A program made the translations under genes and the position numbers. DNA of 64,000 nt from Hymenolepis diminuta (Eukaryota; Platyhelminthes; Cestoda; Cyclophyllidea; Hymenolepididae), in the NCBI GenBank assembly GCA_900708905.1, contig CAADRB010000046.1:1047726-1111725 (forward strand), given 5' to 3'. How positions within the stretch are numbered: position 1 is the first letter of the stretch; every line of letters starts with the position of its first letter. Shown here in pieces: positions 1 through 13,000 of this stretch. The notes under the pieces were generated by a model, which saw only the letters and a program-made list of their open reading frames with translations, was not told the origin of the DNA and searched no databases.

Positions 1-3000
1 CCTATGTAAGGATACTGTTATGGCTCTATTTAATCTGCAGAATAGCCGTAAACTCCCCCTCCCCCCCCCCACACTCTTTACTCAGGGTCAACCGCCCTGC
101 TATTTAGCACATTTTTACAAACGTACAATATTTATAGTAATTAGCAATAAATTTGTCATTTTAATTTTCTTAGCGGATAATTTTTATTCAAAACCTCCCT
201 CCAAAAGTTTTTTATCCCTGATTTTGGGTGCTGGTTCCACCTTGAATCTTCTTCTAGGTTTTCCAAAGCGTTCGAAGCAACAGTTGGCGGGTCTCCAGAG
301 TTTCGAGATTCCATGTATCCAAGTAAGTTTCCATTGAATCTTTTTTTTAATTTGGAGGTTAAGGGTGCGTATCGAAAACGGAGACTTTTGAGATGGCTCA
401 CCCAGATTTGGATACCAACATGAGACGTCATCTGGCACCTAAAATATAAAGGATAGGGATTTCTTTCATTCTTTTTCCCCTTCATGATATGAAAATTTGC
501 CTTTTCATATTGTCACCAGTTTGCTCTTTCAAATCATTGAGACTAATCAGAAAGTAAAAGGGAAATTTTTAGACCATGACAAAAGTTCTCAATTTGAGTA
601 GAAGAGAAATGGGTGACACTTCTGGGCAAAATAAATTTTGTACGTCATGAGTGCCAAGTACTTATCGGTGGCTGTTCATAATGGTAACGGGTTTAGCAGG
701 CTTAACGTGTATAACTTCAGGTCACTTTGAATATGAATCCATCAGAATAAGATAAGAGGTTCCCCGGGTAGGTCCGGCAAAATTGAGATGAAAGAAAGAT
801 CAAAGAGCTTTTGTTTGAGAGCACATAAGAGAATTCCGGGGAAAAATGAGTGCAGCCATTTGCTACTTTCCGTCTGTTTCTTCTGCAATCACATTTTGGT
901 AAGGCACAGATTTTGCAGGATCGACTTCCTCCAGTTCCTTGCACTTATCATCCACCAGTGCTGACAACAACTGAGTTTGTGTTCAGCTTGGATGCGGTTG
1001 CACTGATTAATACGTTTAGAAGATTTAATCATGATAGACAATTTAGGAACTTTCGGGGAGGTAAGACTACGGCAACCTTATTTATGTCTCTTAAGGTGGC
1101 ATATTTAATTTATATGGTGATCAAGCAGAAACAATTTCAATACTTGTTGTTGCTTAGGCACGGTAGACTCGCAGACAAATCACACTGGGACGACTTTAGG
1201 TGAGGAAGATTCTATAGGGTGCGTGAGATTCATTAATTTCATACTGTCTCTGGCTGACGGGGCAAAAATTACAACGGGAAGCACCCTGGGAGGGACAGGT
1301 ACAACCGGAGATTGAGTTAAACTTTCAGAAGAATTTAGAGAAACAGTGGCAGATAGAACCTTTATTTCTGTGTATAAGGTCTCAAATATTTTATAAAGTT
1401 CTTTCAGAAATTAAAGACTTTAAGTTTTCGGCATTATAAAATCATCAGAGATGATAAATAATGTGTGTTCGCCATTTGCTTTAACCCTGTTGGCTTCCAA
1501 AATAGCTACAAATTTCAGAACTCAATAATACCACGCAATTGCCTTAATGGTAGGCTTTATTTCAAAATTTTGCAAGGCAACGACCCTTTAATTTAGCATA
1601 TTTTAACAAATATGCAAAAATTTGTTTCTTACATTATGGATAACCTGCATGCTTATAGATTAAGTCGAAGCCCATATATATTAATAAGAATATAGCAACA
1701 AGAATGTAATTACTTTTTATAGGAGTTTTAAGTTATTAACTCTCTCGTAAAGTGAATAATTCATCCGGTATTACTCAATTGTTCCAAAGCTCAATTTACA
1801 TGATTTGATTCTTCACTTTATTGGTCAGTTCATGTCCACAATATTCGGATCTTGTCGACCAGTTGATTTATTTGAAGGGTGGACCAAGTCATCTTGATCC
1901 ATTTGAGAAGTTAAAAGGAGATTGCAAGATATTTTGGGTATAAGAGAGTTAATGAGTTAGTTAATGACAACAATGAAAAATAAAACGGTTTTATTCCCAT
2001 AAATACTGTTTTGGTCGAATTTAAAATACCTGAAATTTTTACGATAAATTCACTTGATTTTTGCCATTTTGAAGCAAACTTAGAAGTAACTTTATTTCAT
2101 ACTACAAAAAATGCATTATACTCTTAAAAACTGTTTCCCAATAATTCCTACCGTACTACTTGAAAAAAATATCTTTTAAAGTACAAGATAACTATCAGTT
2201 ATTTTCAAAACGATTCACATTTTCTCAAAAGATGACACATTTCTACTGGAGGCGTAACATATCTGCACTTCTTCAAGAACCGGAAATATTTTACAGATCT
2301 GTGTATTCGTTTGCACGTGGGAATATCACGAAAATATTCGGAAAAATGTGGAATATTTAGTTTCGGTATTTTTGCGTGATTCGCAGGTGTTATGGATGAT
2401 ACACCTGTTTTATGATATGTGTAGTTATTTGAAGACCAATGAACTTAAATAAATAGGACAGTGTTCTAGCCCAATATCAACTAATCTAATATGTTTCGAC
2501 TAAATTATGGAATGAGCCTACAAAATGTACTCCTTTTTAATCAATTTTACAGTATAAAAGAGACTTCAAAATTACCTTGTCTCAATGTATTTCCTCCCGT
2601 ATTTTAACGCAGTTGTTTAGAAAGTTCATTTTTAACTGTTATTGTCCTTGAAAATACAAGAAAATTTCCCGAATTCTAATCACTGGGAAGCATTTGAAAA
2701 GAGAGGATGGCAAACTAGTCTCATAAGTTATGAACGTTGAGTTGGAGGGTCAAGAGAAGCATACAATCAAGTGTCTTACTCTATTTCAATTCAGCAAGCA
2801 TTGAGTTATCTATATTCACATGTATGATAAATTTCATCGCACAGTGTATTGATGGTCATATTTCATGATATTCACAGCTTGTTGACCAGTTGGTTTTGTC
2901 GTTTTTTGGTCATGCCGCTCAAGAGACCAACAGAGATGTTTTTAACGTAACGGAAGTCACTAAAGTTTATTGACCGTAAAAGTCATATATTTTGTAGAAT

Positions 3001-6000
3001 CACGCCTGAGATATGCATGGCTACGTCGCTTTGAAATTAATATGTTATTGTTACAGGATATGGAGTTACCAGCTGTAAAAAACACCAGGTTAATGGCTTA
3101 CGAATCAAGGGTAAAATGGGTAAGAAGGCAGAAGACTCATCGAAGAGTATTAGTAGAAAGTTAGAGAAAGAAAGTAGGTAGGCGGGTACCGGGGATAAAT
3201 AGTTGGCCCCAGTCCCGTATATAAGTTTACTATTAAGGACCGTTGTTAGGGGCTGGTTGCATGAGCTGACCGATAGGAACAATAGATAAGTGCTGAGACT
3301 GTCGGACAGTGTTCCTATATCACCTTAGAGTTGGCAAAGTCAGTGTAAACTGTTAAAAAATGAAGCAGGAATTTAGGTAGTGTAATATAATTGAAGTAGC
3401 ACAGAAGAAAGGATTGTGTTCTGGTTTCAACCGGCATCTTCCTAAGAGTTTGACATCAAGCGGTATGTGGATGATGATGATGATATCGAATTTGACCTAC
3501 TGATTAACGAACTTCAGGTGGATTTGGAAATGGTTTCAGGCTACTTAAAATTAATTAATAAGCACAAAATCAAATCTTGGTAATAGTAAATCACATTTTA
3601 TCTCGAAAATAAATTTACCATAGCACACAAAATATATATTCAACGCCTTTGTTAAAACGAGATTGATTCAAACGTAATTCCCGAATAACTAAAAGTCTCC
3701 TGTTAAAATATTAAACAAATACATTGTACGCGATTGAGTAAAACTGAGACCATATTACTAGTACAAATAAAATACATACTTAAGAAAGCGGAAAGTCGGC
3801 GTCTAGCGCTCAGTTTTTGCAAAACTCTTTTTCAAATATAAATGAGAGAGTTGCAGATGCACGAAAGGAGAAATAAGCTCAAATATAAAAAAACTATTAT
3901 GGGAGAAAACTTGACTCTAACTCTTATAAAATTGATGGATTGATTATAGTTTCAGCCAGATTTACCGTCATAATATCGAGGGCAGTGTATTGTAGGGAGG
4001 GTAGTCTAAAAAGAACTTTATTCGGACACATCATATGAACGAGCCAAGTAAATGTGAAATGATACAAAATTTATGAAATATTTGAAGGATAGAAACAGAG
4101 AGCAAAAAGTATAAAGATAACAAGGGGTGAGAGGAGGCGGTCATGCAGCTTCATGTATACAACTACTCAGAGCGATAGGGACTGACAGTTGTAATCGAGG
4201 ACCTAGTCAATGGCTACACTGAGCCCCCATTTTGATTTCCTTCATTGTCCAACTCTGCGTACAGGCATGTGCTTCAGTTTAGATCAGCACAGTTGCGAGC
4301 CTACTTTTAACTTTCTTGAGGCTTAGAGTATGTTCACATACCGATTAGACCAGTGACTAATTTGAAGACCCCTCGTGGGGTGTGAATTGTTCGTTCCGAA
4401 ACAGAGGAAAATTCTGCGGTACTGAGCCATATCTGTTGGTGTACTATCATTTACCTATTTGTAATTCTTAGGCAATGATTAATGTTCAAAAGGGACTTCA
4501 ATATTTTGACAGAAAATATCTACTAATATCAAAAATATTTGCCGACCTTTAGATAGTTCTAATTAAGGAAATTGGCAGCTAAATTCATGTTTTTTGTACT
4601 ATCACACTTCCAGTATGGTTTTTCTGCATCCGCAGTCGCTATTTTTGTAAATTCCATTCTTTTGGCACTTGTAGATAATTTGATTTGAGTAGTTTGATTC
4701 GTTTACAGTACTTTGCTTTAAAGTGCACAAGAAAAGTATTTAATACATTTTAGAGTTATTGTTAATTGTGAATATCAACACATTATATCAAAACCCATAT
4801 TTAAAAATGATTTAATACTAAGATGGAAAAATGTGTTTTCTATGCAGCACCTTAATTTGACAGTAATTGAATTTTAAATAAATCAAGTTTTTAATTGCAA
4901 ATTTTAATTTTTACTTTTATTTGTCTCGATTATAAGAGCAAATCAAGTTGCATTATTAAAAAATTATTTTTTTGCTCTCGAGAATCCAGTTTAGGCACTT
5001 TGTTTCAACTACGTCGAAAATGATCCGTTAGTGAAAGAGTATTTTACCATAAAATTAGTAATTAGACTTGATTACTTAATAAATGCACAAAATATTTATC
5101 CCATATTATTATCTTATTAATTATCTTGGAAGTTTTTTTGTATTACATGTATCAATTTTGAAAGATTCAAATTTAAAGTCAAAAATAAATTTTGAAACTA
5201 ATGACTTTGAAAAAATAAGTAAATATTAGGCTTCGGTATATCAAACCAAAAGAAGAAAGGATCCGTAATGCTTATCCGTATTTAAAATAGATTTATTAAA
5301 GAGAACTAACTGACCTCATATGTAAAATTAAAGTTGAATCTTACTTCTACCCCGTCTTCCGAATGAAACCTTGTGTACTTTCTTTCCTCCGTAATTTTAA
5401 TGAAAGGATAAGGGTCACGTTTTAAAGTCATACGATTTAATGCCACTCTCCTTGTCCTTAGAAAGAAGAAAAGATGTAACCATCCTCTCATATGCAAATT
5501 ATTTCAATTTATGATTTCATATTTACATCCGGTTCTCATTTATTTTAAGTATTCTTTGCTTATGTACAGAAAGCCAATTTTAAGAGATGATTAAACAATA
5601 AAGCTACCATTCAAAGAGTATTCCTATAAAACGATGTAGATGCAACAAAATATTTATTTTATTGTGAGACGATTATATCAATGTGAAAGAAATTTTCATC
5701 TTGGTAAAATGAAATCTCTAGTTCAAAATCATTTAATTCTTAAGTTGAATTTAAAAAAGGAGGTAAAATCGATTGTTTGAATTAGATAGAATAAGATGTA
5801 ATCGATTTCAAACACGATCTAATTAAACTTATACAAAATAGGGAATAAGACTTTTGTTACACATAAAGGAATGTGCTTCGGGCAGACGTGGTAAATGAGA
5901 AGCCCAACAATTTTATCCAGTGGAAAAAAATATATCGTTTTCAGATGGAATGATCATGAAATTAACGATTGTAATATGCGGGTCCTGAACTATCTGGTTT

Positions 6001-6370
6001 TTAATTCCCATGTAAAAATGAATTATAACCTGCTCGAATAAAGGTGGGCGACATTTATATTTGGTATAATCTACTCAGTGGAGATAACTCAACCGCTGAT
6101 AACGGGAATAATTCGACCTCAGATTACCTTATTTATTACAGGTATTTATTATTACCCTTAAATAGTACCTCATTTTAATTATTAACCATTACCTCTTTCA
6201 CATCTCTTTTAAATCAATATTTCCATATATTGACTTTTAAGTCATAAGTGATCATTTTTCATTGGGTGTCTATCCCATATGCAGTTATTACTTCACTGGC
6301 GTTAGTATTCAAGTGATTTTATTAAAATTTTAAACATATTTCACAATTCTGATTTCTAATCAAGAAAATA
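1..6370. other. gene-poor AT-rich flank
   Basis: I see no supportable gene here. Open frames are short and lack phase-matched splice sites or recognisable protein motifs. A less AT-rich patch at about 700-1330 contains an open frame of 117 codons (850-1203, +) with no family resemblance. Patches at 2940-3520 and 4100-4440 are also less AT-rich and may be old repeats. A C run lies at 61-70. Confidence 0.6.
61..70. repeat. C homopolymer, 10 bases
   Basis: An uninterrupted run of ten C directly follows a further pyrimidine stretch (CCCCCT). It is one of five C runs of 10-11 bases on the + strand of the first 33 kb. Confidence 0.9.
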
Positions 6371-6632
6371 ATGAATAATATCTTACTGTCTTATACTCCA
6401 TACGGCCAGAGCTGGCATTCTGATTCAAAAATGAGAAAATTTATTAGCCTGGCATTGCTAGGTCCATATTATATCGAAACGGATGTAAGTCACACACTTT
6501 TAAGTTGTAAATTGTAGAGAGCTTTGGACGGCAATTAAAAAAGCTGGTTGTACCGAAGTATCAGAACAAGAAGAAGAAAAGCACAAGCAGGTTGCTAAAT
6601 TTAGCGATAAGCTTTTTGGTTCGATTAACTAA
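6371..6632 (+). CDS. candidate small two-exon gene with a 37-base intron
   Basis: Exon 1 (6371-6484, 38 codons) starts at ATG, with a second Met at 6431 followed by a short hydrophobic stretch (FISLALLG). It ends at a consensus donor GTAAGT in phase 0. Exon 2 (6522-6632, 36 codons with a TAA stop) follows three tandem AG acceptors (AGAGAG). Using the last one keeps the frame and gives a charged, Glu/Lys-rich C-terminus. The product would be 74 residues. I recognise no family. Using the middle AG also stays open but gives a different, basic protein. In favour are the consensus donor, phase match and charged composition; flatworm genes are known to have very short introns. Against it are the small size and the absence of homology, so chance cannot be excluded. 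Confidence 0.27.
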
Positions 6633-7675
6633 GCAACAGCTTAGTTTAGATTATTTTCATATTATTTGATGTATATAATAGAAAGTAGAAGGAAAATTGA
6701 TTCACATTAACCCTTTGGGATTTAACTGTAACTTTAAACAAGTTTCCATTCATTAACGGAACGAGATGTAAAAATGTAAAGTAACATATCAGCACTTTAT
6801 CATTTCTGCAGGTTGTGCCGAATTTGCCTTGAACTCTATGGTAACACACAGATCGAGTTATAGGCGTAAACTTTAATAATAAAAGAACAGTTAACAAAAC
6901 ATCATATTTATCTTATATGAACCCTAGAATGGTCATAAACTCTTTAAAAGTCATTATCCTCCTTCCTTATGAGTGTTTTTGTACTTCATTCAATTTTGCT
7001 CAACTTTATTAAAATTGATTTACGCTTTCTTAACTGCAGCTAAACAAATAGAATGGGGTAATATATGTTAATATTGCTATCCATAGCAAAACAAAAAAAT
7101 ATTAAAGTATTGAATCATGAAGAATATCTAAACGGAAAGAGATGATAGAAGAAATTTGAGCAATTACAGAAAGTTTTGGGATTAAGCGAGAATCAAAACT
7201 TTATTGCCTCTGAAGTTGTCAGGCTGTCTGCATTTTAATTTCCTTTTATAATATTTTTAATGGTTTCTTTTCATAGCTTCATTGAAATTCTGGTGTCATG
7301 TTTCCAAATGATTTCGTAACTATCCCTTTTACAAATACCCCCTATAACAGCCATCTACTGGGCAAGAAATTTTATCAGTTTCTGGTATGTCTGTTCCCCA
7401 GTGTCTTCTCATTTCACCCGAATTCGCAGAGTTGACAACACTAATCGTCTGTGGAGATTATTTCTTTTTTTCCTCAACTTTTTTTTGCGGTTTGTGTTCT
7501 AGTAAGCTCGAGAAAGATTTCTTATTAGGATTCCTCATCCAACCTACACCATTCTTCTCGTCGGACATCTGTTTCACATTTAAACTGAGCAGCCTAAATC
7601 AGTTCTTCCTATGAAGAAATTTAATTTATCTAAATTTTAATAATTGAGAAATCAATAAAAGTTTAGCGATTGTAT
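6633..7675. other. no gene seen
   Basis: AT-rich sequence with only short open frames. The frames at 6646-6897 (-) and 7387-7614 (+) show low-complexity hydrophobic composition and no motif. Confidence 0.55.
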
Positions 7676-7679
7676 CACC

Positions 7680-8360
7680 TATTTAATGTCTACTTGCCAG
7701 TAGGTTGGACCTATGTTCCTGTAACTCTGCGTCTAGGTTTTTCGGAGGCACTTTTCTGCTAACACTTAAACATTGATTTACTGTTTGCTGCATAGGCTCA
7801 ACATCATCCTCCGAGGTGCATTCACACCAACCTTCATCAAACTTGCAATAAACATTAGTTGACAAACCGTAAGGAATGTCCGTTAAGTGCTTTCGTTCGA
7901 CCTTTCAATCTTAAGACTGGATTGAGCATTGTTATTTTTCTGGGTTTCATGATTTTAAGTCTTTGAGCGACATCAGTTATGACTTAAGCATTCAGAGGAG
8001 ACCCAAGATATGTATAGGAAATCACACGATAAATCCTGCGTTCATCTAACTGAAGGTTTAATTGTTCAGATATGAATCCACGCGTATCCTAACTTTTTTT
8101 CCATATGCCATTTTTATGGCAATTTGTGTATTATTAATGTACATCTACGTAAAAATTTTTAGCATGACTAGTCAAATTAGTAATAAAACACAAGTCCTCT
8201 GCTTATTCTAAATGTCTCAGTGTCAGAACTCAAGAATCTGACTTTCAAATCCTGCAAGTCGCATAAACTTCCTCTAATATAAGGTAAACTACTGAGTTAA
8301 AGAGCGCGAGACCATCTTTGGATCCTTGTCTGGCGACCCTCTGCATAGAAAATATTCTAC
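7680..8360 (-). pseudogene. degraded reverse transcriptase of a LINE-type retrotransposon
   Basis: On the - strand, 8345-8249 reads as an RT palm segment (ARQGSKDGLALFN followed by a hydrophobic helix). It matches the family pattern G-[VL]-R-Q-G-x-x-L-x-x-x-LFN. Further along the same strand, 8030-7984 reads SYTYLGSPLN, the F/Y-x-YLG block that lies some 100 residues downstream in non-LTR reverse transcriptases. A few codons later come an R-L and an LNPVLR-like segment. Stops and frameshifts separate the blocks, and the catalytic YADD box is not readable, so this is a dead copy. The 60-codon open frame at 7865-7683 lies just beyond it and may be the element's C-terminal part, though I do not recognise it. 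The clade (RTE, CR1 or Jockey type) is uncertain. Confidence 0.5.
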
Positions 8361-8837
8361 TTGATTCTCTTTTTACACTTGTAAATTCATATGAAATGCA
8401 AATATAAGTTCACAATAACATAGAAATAATTAGTTCAGGTAAAATTGTAATTAGTAAATTTTTAATTCTTGGAGAAAAATTGAGAAGGAGAAAATAGAAT
8501 GATCGTCTTTATCTTATTAATTGATTATTTAATAAATTAATAAGGCATTAGAAATGTAAGATATGCAAACAATCAAATATTCCTGGTAAATTGGTTTGAG
8601 TTTTTAAACCTCTCTCCCACTTACCCTAGTTAGTCGGAACTGATGTAATATCAAAAGGCATAAAATCATCAGGTTCCATAAAGTCTAGTCGTAGCCTGTC
8701 ACTCAAGTCCCATCAAAAATGCTACTAGAATTGCATCGAAAACAAATCCGTTACTCCTCTCAGGAAATAGGAAAAGCACTCATAGCAGTGTTCAATCTGA
8801 TGTTATAGCTAATGTATCGATAAATGAAAATAGATCT

Positions 8838-8847
8838 CCCCCCCCCC
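8838..8847. repeat. C homopolymer, 10 bases
   Basis: Ten consecutive C, followed by TCC, within AT-rich sequence. Confidence 0.9.
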
Positions 8848-10002
8848 TCCATTTTACACAGTTTTAATAATTAGAAAATAAATGCTTACATGACTTGAAT
8901 ATTTTATTATCATATATAAAATTATTTTATTTCCAAATTTTTTATATTATTTTTGAATTAATTAAGAAAATATAGCAAATTATTTAGATTGTAAAGATTT
9001 CATAAAAATTATCGAAAAAGTTTGTTGAATAAGATCGAAAATAATTATCTGGAATGAATTAATTTTTATGTAACATTCTTGTTATTTCGCATGACAGGGC
9101 AAGATATTTTTACACAATTTAATCATCAAAATGCATCTGAGTGAGGGGAATAACAACCAAGTCCAGTAAGGTTTGAAACGGAGAGGGCATTAAATATAAG
9201 GAGATAATGAAATCAAAGGTCCATTTTACTCTAAATAAAAGAATAAAGTTGTCCGAATGTTCGAGAAAGGATACTTTATATTGCGACTTAGTTATGTTCA
9301 ATCTTCATCATTTTATCTAACAGACCCCTAGATTCATCGGTTTGATTATGTCCATTATTTTCCGAACTCGATTAATTTATTTCCGTGATTAATTTGCATC
9401 TCCTTACAGCCAAGGGCATGTTGGAGTGACTGGCAATGATAAATTTAAAACGCTATATATTGATTAAATCGAACATGAGAATGAAAAAAACAAACCCTGT
9501 CTTTTCCCGAGCTACCCGCGATCACCACAATGATCACTAAAAAATACGTCTCTAAACTGTAAACCGTTTAGCTTCTGGTCTTCCTTCTAAGCTTGGGAAC
9601 ACGAGGATAAAAATGCATTTTTGAAACCAATAGTAAAGGGGCTGATCACTCGAGCCCTGTCGGAATTTTTAAAACTATGGAATATGAGTTGAATCGCTGG
9701 AAATAACGACCAATCTACAAAGGAATGTCTGGCTTGTTAGGATTGTTATGTTAATTGTTTTTTTCATGAATACAAGGAAGCACTCCATTTAACCTTCTAT
9801 AAAGCATATATCATTTGTATTTCTGTATACTTCACCTACAGATCTCCTTAATGCCTCAAGTTATCATCACACAATTAAGTCCAAAATTCACTTATCCTAG
9901 CGCTAAAATGGCGATGAATAACAAGATAAATGTATGGTCAGATTATTAAATAGATCGTCAACCCCGATTCCGAAATATTCAATGAATTATGACCCTTTGA
10001 TA

Positions 10003-10012
10003 CCCCCCCCCC
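10003..10012. repeat. C homopolymer, 10 bases
   Basis: Ten consecutive C on the + strand in an otherwise AT-rich stretch. A further pyrimidine-rich segment follows within 20 bases. Confidence 0.9.
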
Positions 10013-13000
10013 AGCATCTTTTCGACCCTTTCCCCTATATCATTTATTAGACTCAATTTGCTTCTCACATTTAAAAATTGTAATTTTTATATTTCTCTGC
10101 ATGATAATAAATGGCACAGATCAGTAAGAACTGTTATGCAGAACTCAAGGCTCCAATTTCTATAATGGAGTCCTGAAAAGTCTGAAGACTATAGGCAAAT
10201 GCCTAAATACCATTAGACTTTTAAATAATACCTCAATTTAGGTGCATTTCCACTACATTTCTCTTTTCAGGAAAACATTTCATTATTACATAATTTGATT
10301 TTAAAACAGGATTTACTCTGAAATTTGTTTGCACACATCATAAGCGATTATTGGAGCAAATTTTTTAACGATCTGTGTACATTTTTTATTGACTTCAGTC
10401 TTAACTTGTTAGAACAGTTTACTCAGAAATACTAAAAGAAACAGAACTTATTGAACAATTTGAGTACCTCCATTATTTGCTTGAAATAATAATTATCTTT
10501 TTATTAAGGGGCAGGAAAAATCTCATCAGTAATATAGTTAAATCATTTCAATCGCATGACATTAAAAGCATCATTTAATGTATTTTGATGTGGTGTATAA
10601 TTAATTTCTTAACAAGAGATTAATTTATCTAACTTCGCTTTGCAAAAATACGTTCCCGATAATGCAGTTTTTAATTGAGAAGCGGGGTATTCAAAGTTAA
10701 GGAAGGCATGCATCCATCACTAAAATCCCGCTGTTTTAAAAGTGTAATAATTGGCCATGTAATTGGAAACAAAATATTTGCCAAGTCCGTACCATCAAAA
10801 ATTTAGACAATTTTAAATCGCTTCTTATCGAACTAAGAACATTAAATTTTTCTGACTGTTTTGACATTTATTACTTGATAAGGTAGTATTAACATTTAGA
10901 TAAGGCTCTTACTTTAAGAAAACCATTAAAATGGAGGTTTTTACCATTTTTAACTTTTAAAGTTTGAAAAGCATAAAAAAATCCTCCAAAAAGAGTCGAT
11001 GGAATAGAAAAATGGATCTGCTTTGAAATGGCCGCTTCTTATTAAGTTGCTTTCACTAGCAAAATATGCGTTGTTTTTTAATAATCAACCCGACTTTTGC
11101 TAATAGTGTAATAAAACCAGTTCTCTTGACAAAAATTGAAATCGTAGTGTGCTCATTTCATTAACTTTGATAAATTCTAAAGACGTTTATCCCTTGTCGT
11201 AATAAGTTTGTCAAATCTTGTATTATAGAACGGCCTGCATATTCTTATGCATTATTATCTATTTATATTATCACCCAGGGCAACGCAAAATATGCATTTT
11301 AAATGTGGAGAAAAACTGAAATCAATCAACAGAAAGTCCAACAAATGATGAAAGCGAGGAGATCTAAAAGATGCCGAGAGCGGCATCAAGGTATAAAGGA
11401 GTCTCACTTTATTTCATTTTTATATTCTGGTTGCACAATTTTTACCAAATGGACAATTCAACTTTCAAAGTTCAAAATTATTGCAATTGCCTGTTTACGA
11501 GATCCAGTGCCCGATGACCGAATTTTTTACCATGATGGTCGGTTTCTTCACTTTCAATCGTTTTTTCTTTTGCATAATCTTACATGATGTTCAGCAGCTT
11601 CCAATTTTAACGTAGTGAAGATAACATTGCCACAAGTTTTAAGTTTCCTGAGCTCCGTAAGCGCGTTCATTCAACTTAGAGGAAATTTTATTGTTATGCA
11701 TTTGTTTTTATTAGTTTATCCAAATAAGTGTATGTTTGCCTCAGCATATCAATAACGTTTCCACATCCTGATACTGCATACATTATAATATGTTAGAATT
11801 TTAACAAGATACCTGAATAAAAATTGACATTGCACGAAATTGGAACTGTCTGAATAAGCTAGAAGTAAAAATGTCAACTGATCTTTAGAACTAATAATTC
11901 TTGTATTTATTGGAAATTAAAATAAATTGCTTATGTTTACAAAATATAAACGGAAATAATACTTGGAGATTGTAAATGATAACACAAAGCTGAAATATAG
12001 TTTTAACGCGGCCAACAAAAACAAGTATACTGTTTGAAATTTGAGCTCTTTACGGGTAAATTATTATATATTGTCTGACAGAAGGAAAAAATATATGCTT
12101 TTGAGAATCGGAAATAATTTCGCATTTATTATGAATGTTCAAAGAAATATTCTAAATAGTTAAAATTTGATTCTTTCGTTTTTGAACCTTCTAATTTTAT
12201 AATAGTAATTATTCACGTTAATATCATGATTTTCCACTTTAAAATGTTCGCTATCAAAGCCGTTTGTATTTTTTTGTTTTAAGCAACCTAATTCAGTTTC
12301 TCACGTTAGCTGAATAAATGGCATGGTGGCTCCCACCCCAACTTTATATTTATAAAGTAATTTTAAAATTACATTGTATTTACAGTCAGAGCAAATTTTT
12401 GATTATATTAAGTATATGCACTAATACACATTTACTATGCTTCATTAAAAAAATGAATTGAAGTGACTAGTTCGATCATCGGGGTTGAAAAAATCAGTCA
12501 ATAAGCACTGAAAATTAAAGGCAGGTACTTGCTGCGATCCTGAGGACTAACCGTGATATGTTAATTTTTTACAACAAGAATTCAAAAATCAAATGAAGAC
12601 TATTTGATACGTTGACTATACTGACAGCATTATTTTATCCCATTGTCCTTATCATTTATCTGATAACTCATTTCGGTTGCTTCCAAGAAGTAAAATTGTA
12701 AATTTATCATATTGTTGTTGTTTATAATTCTTAGTATCATTATATTCTGATTTTGAGCACAAAATTCAATTATTACTATGGTCTTTCATAGTTGTAATAT
12801 AATTAGGATAATATTACAGTAGATAGCATGTTTATATTACAATCATCAGTTCCTTTGTTTATGTTAATTACTCAGTGCTAAAATTTGTCCAACGAGCCAC
12901 ATTGAAATGCTAATTTAAATAAGGCGTTAATAGCTGGTGCAAATTAAAATTAAATGAGAAATCTAGAATTCGGAAGTCAAAAAGTTAATCCCGTTGCGTA

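Noticed and set aside
850..1203. 117-codon ORF in the left flank
   Set aside because: No recognisable motif on either strand and no upstream or downstream exon. Possibly an old repeat.
11303..11587. 94-codon ORF beginning with a charged, Arg/Lys-rich segment
   Set aside because: No motif, the second half is low-complexity hydrophobic, and no supporting splice structure.
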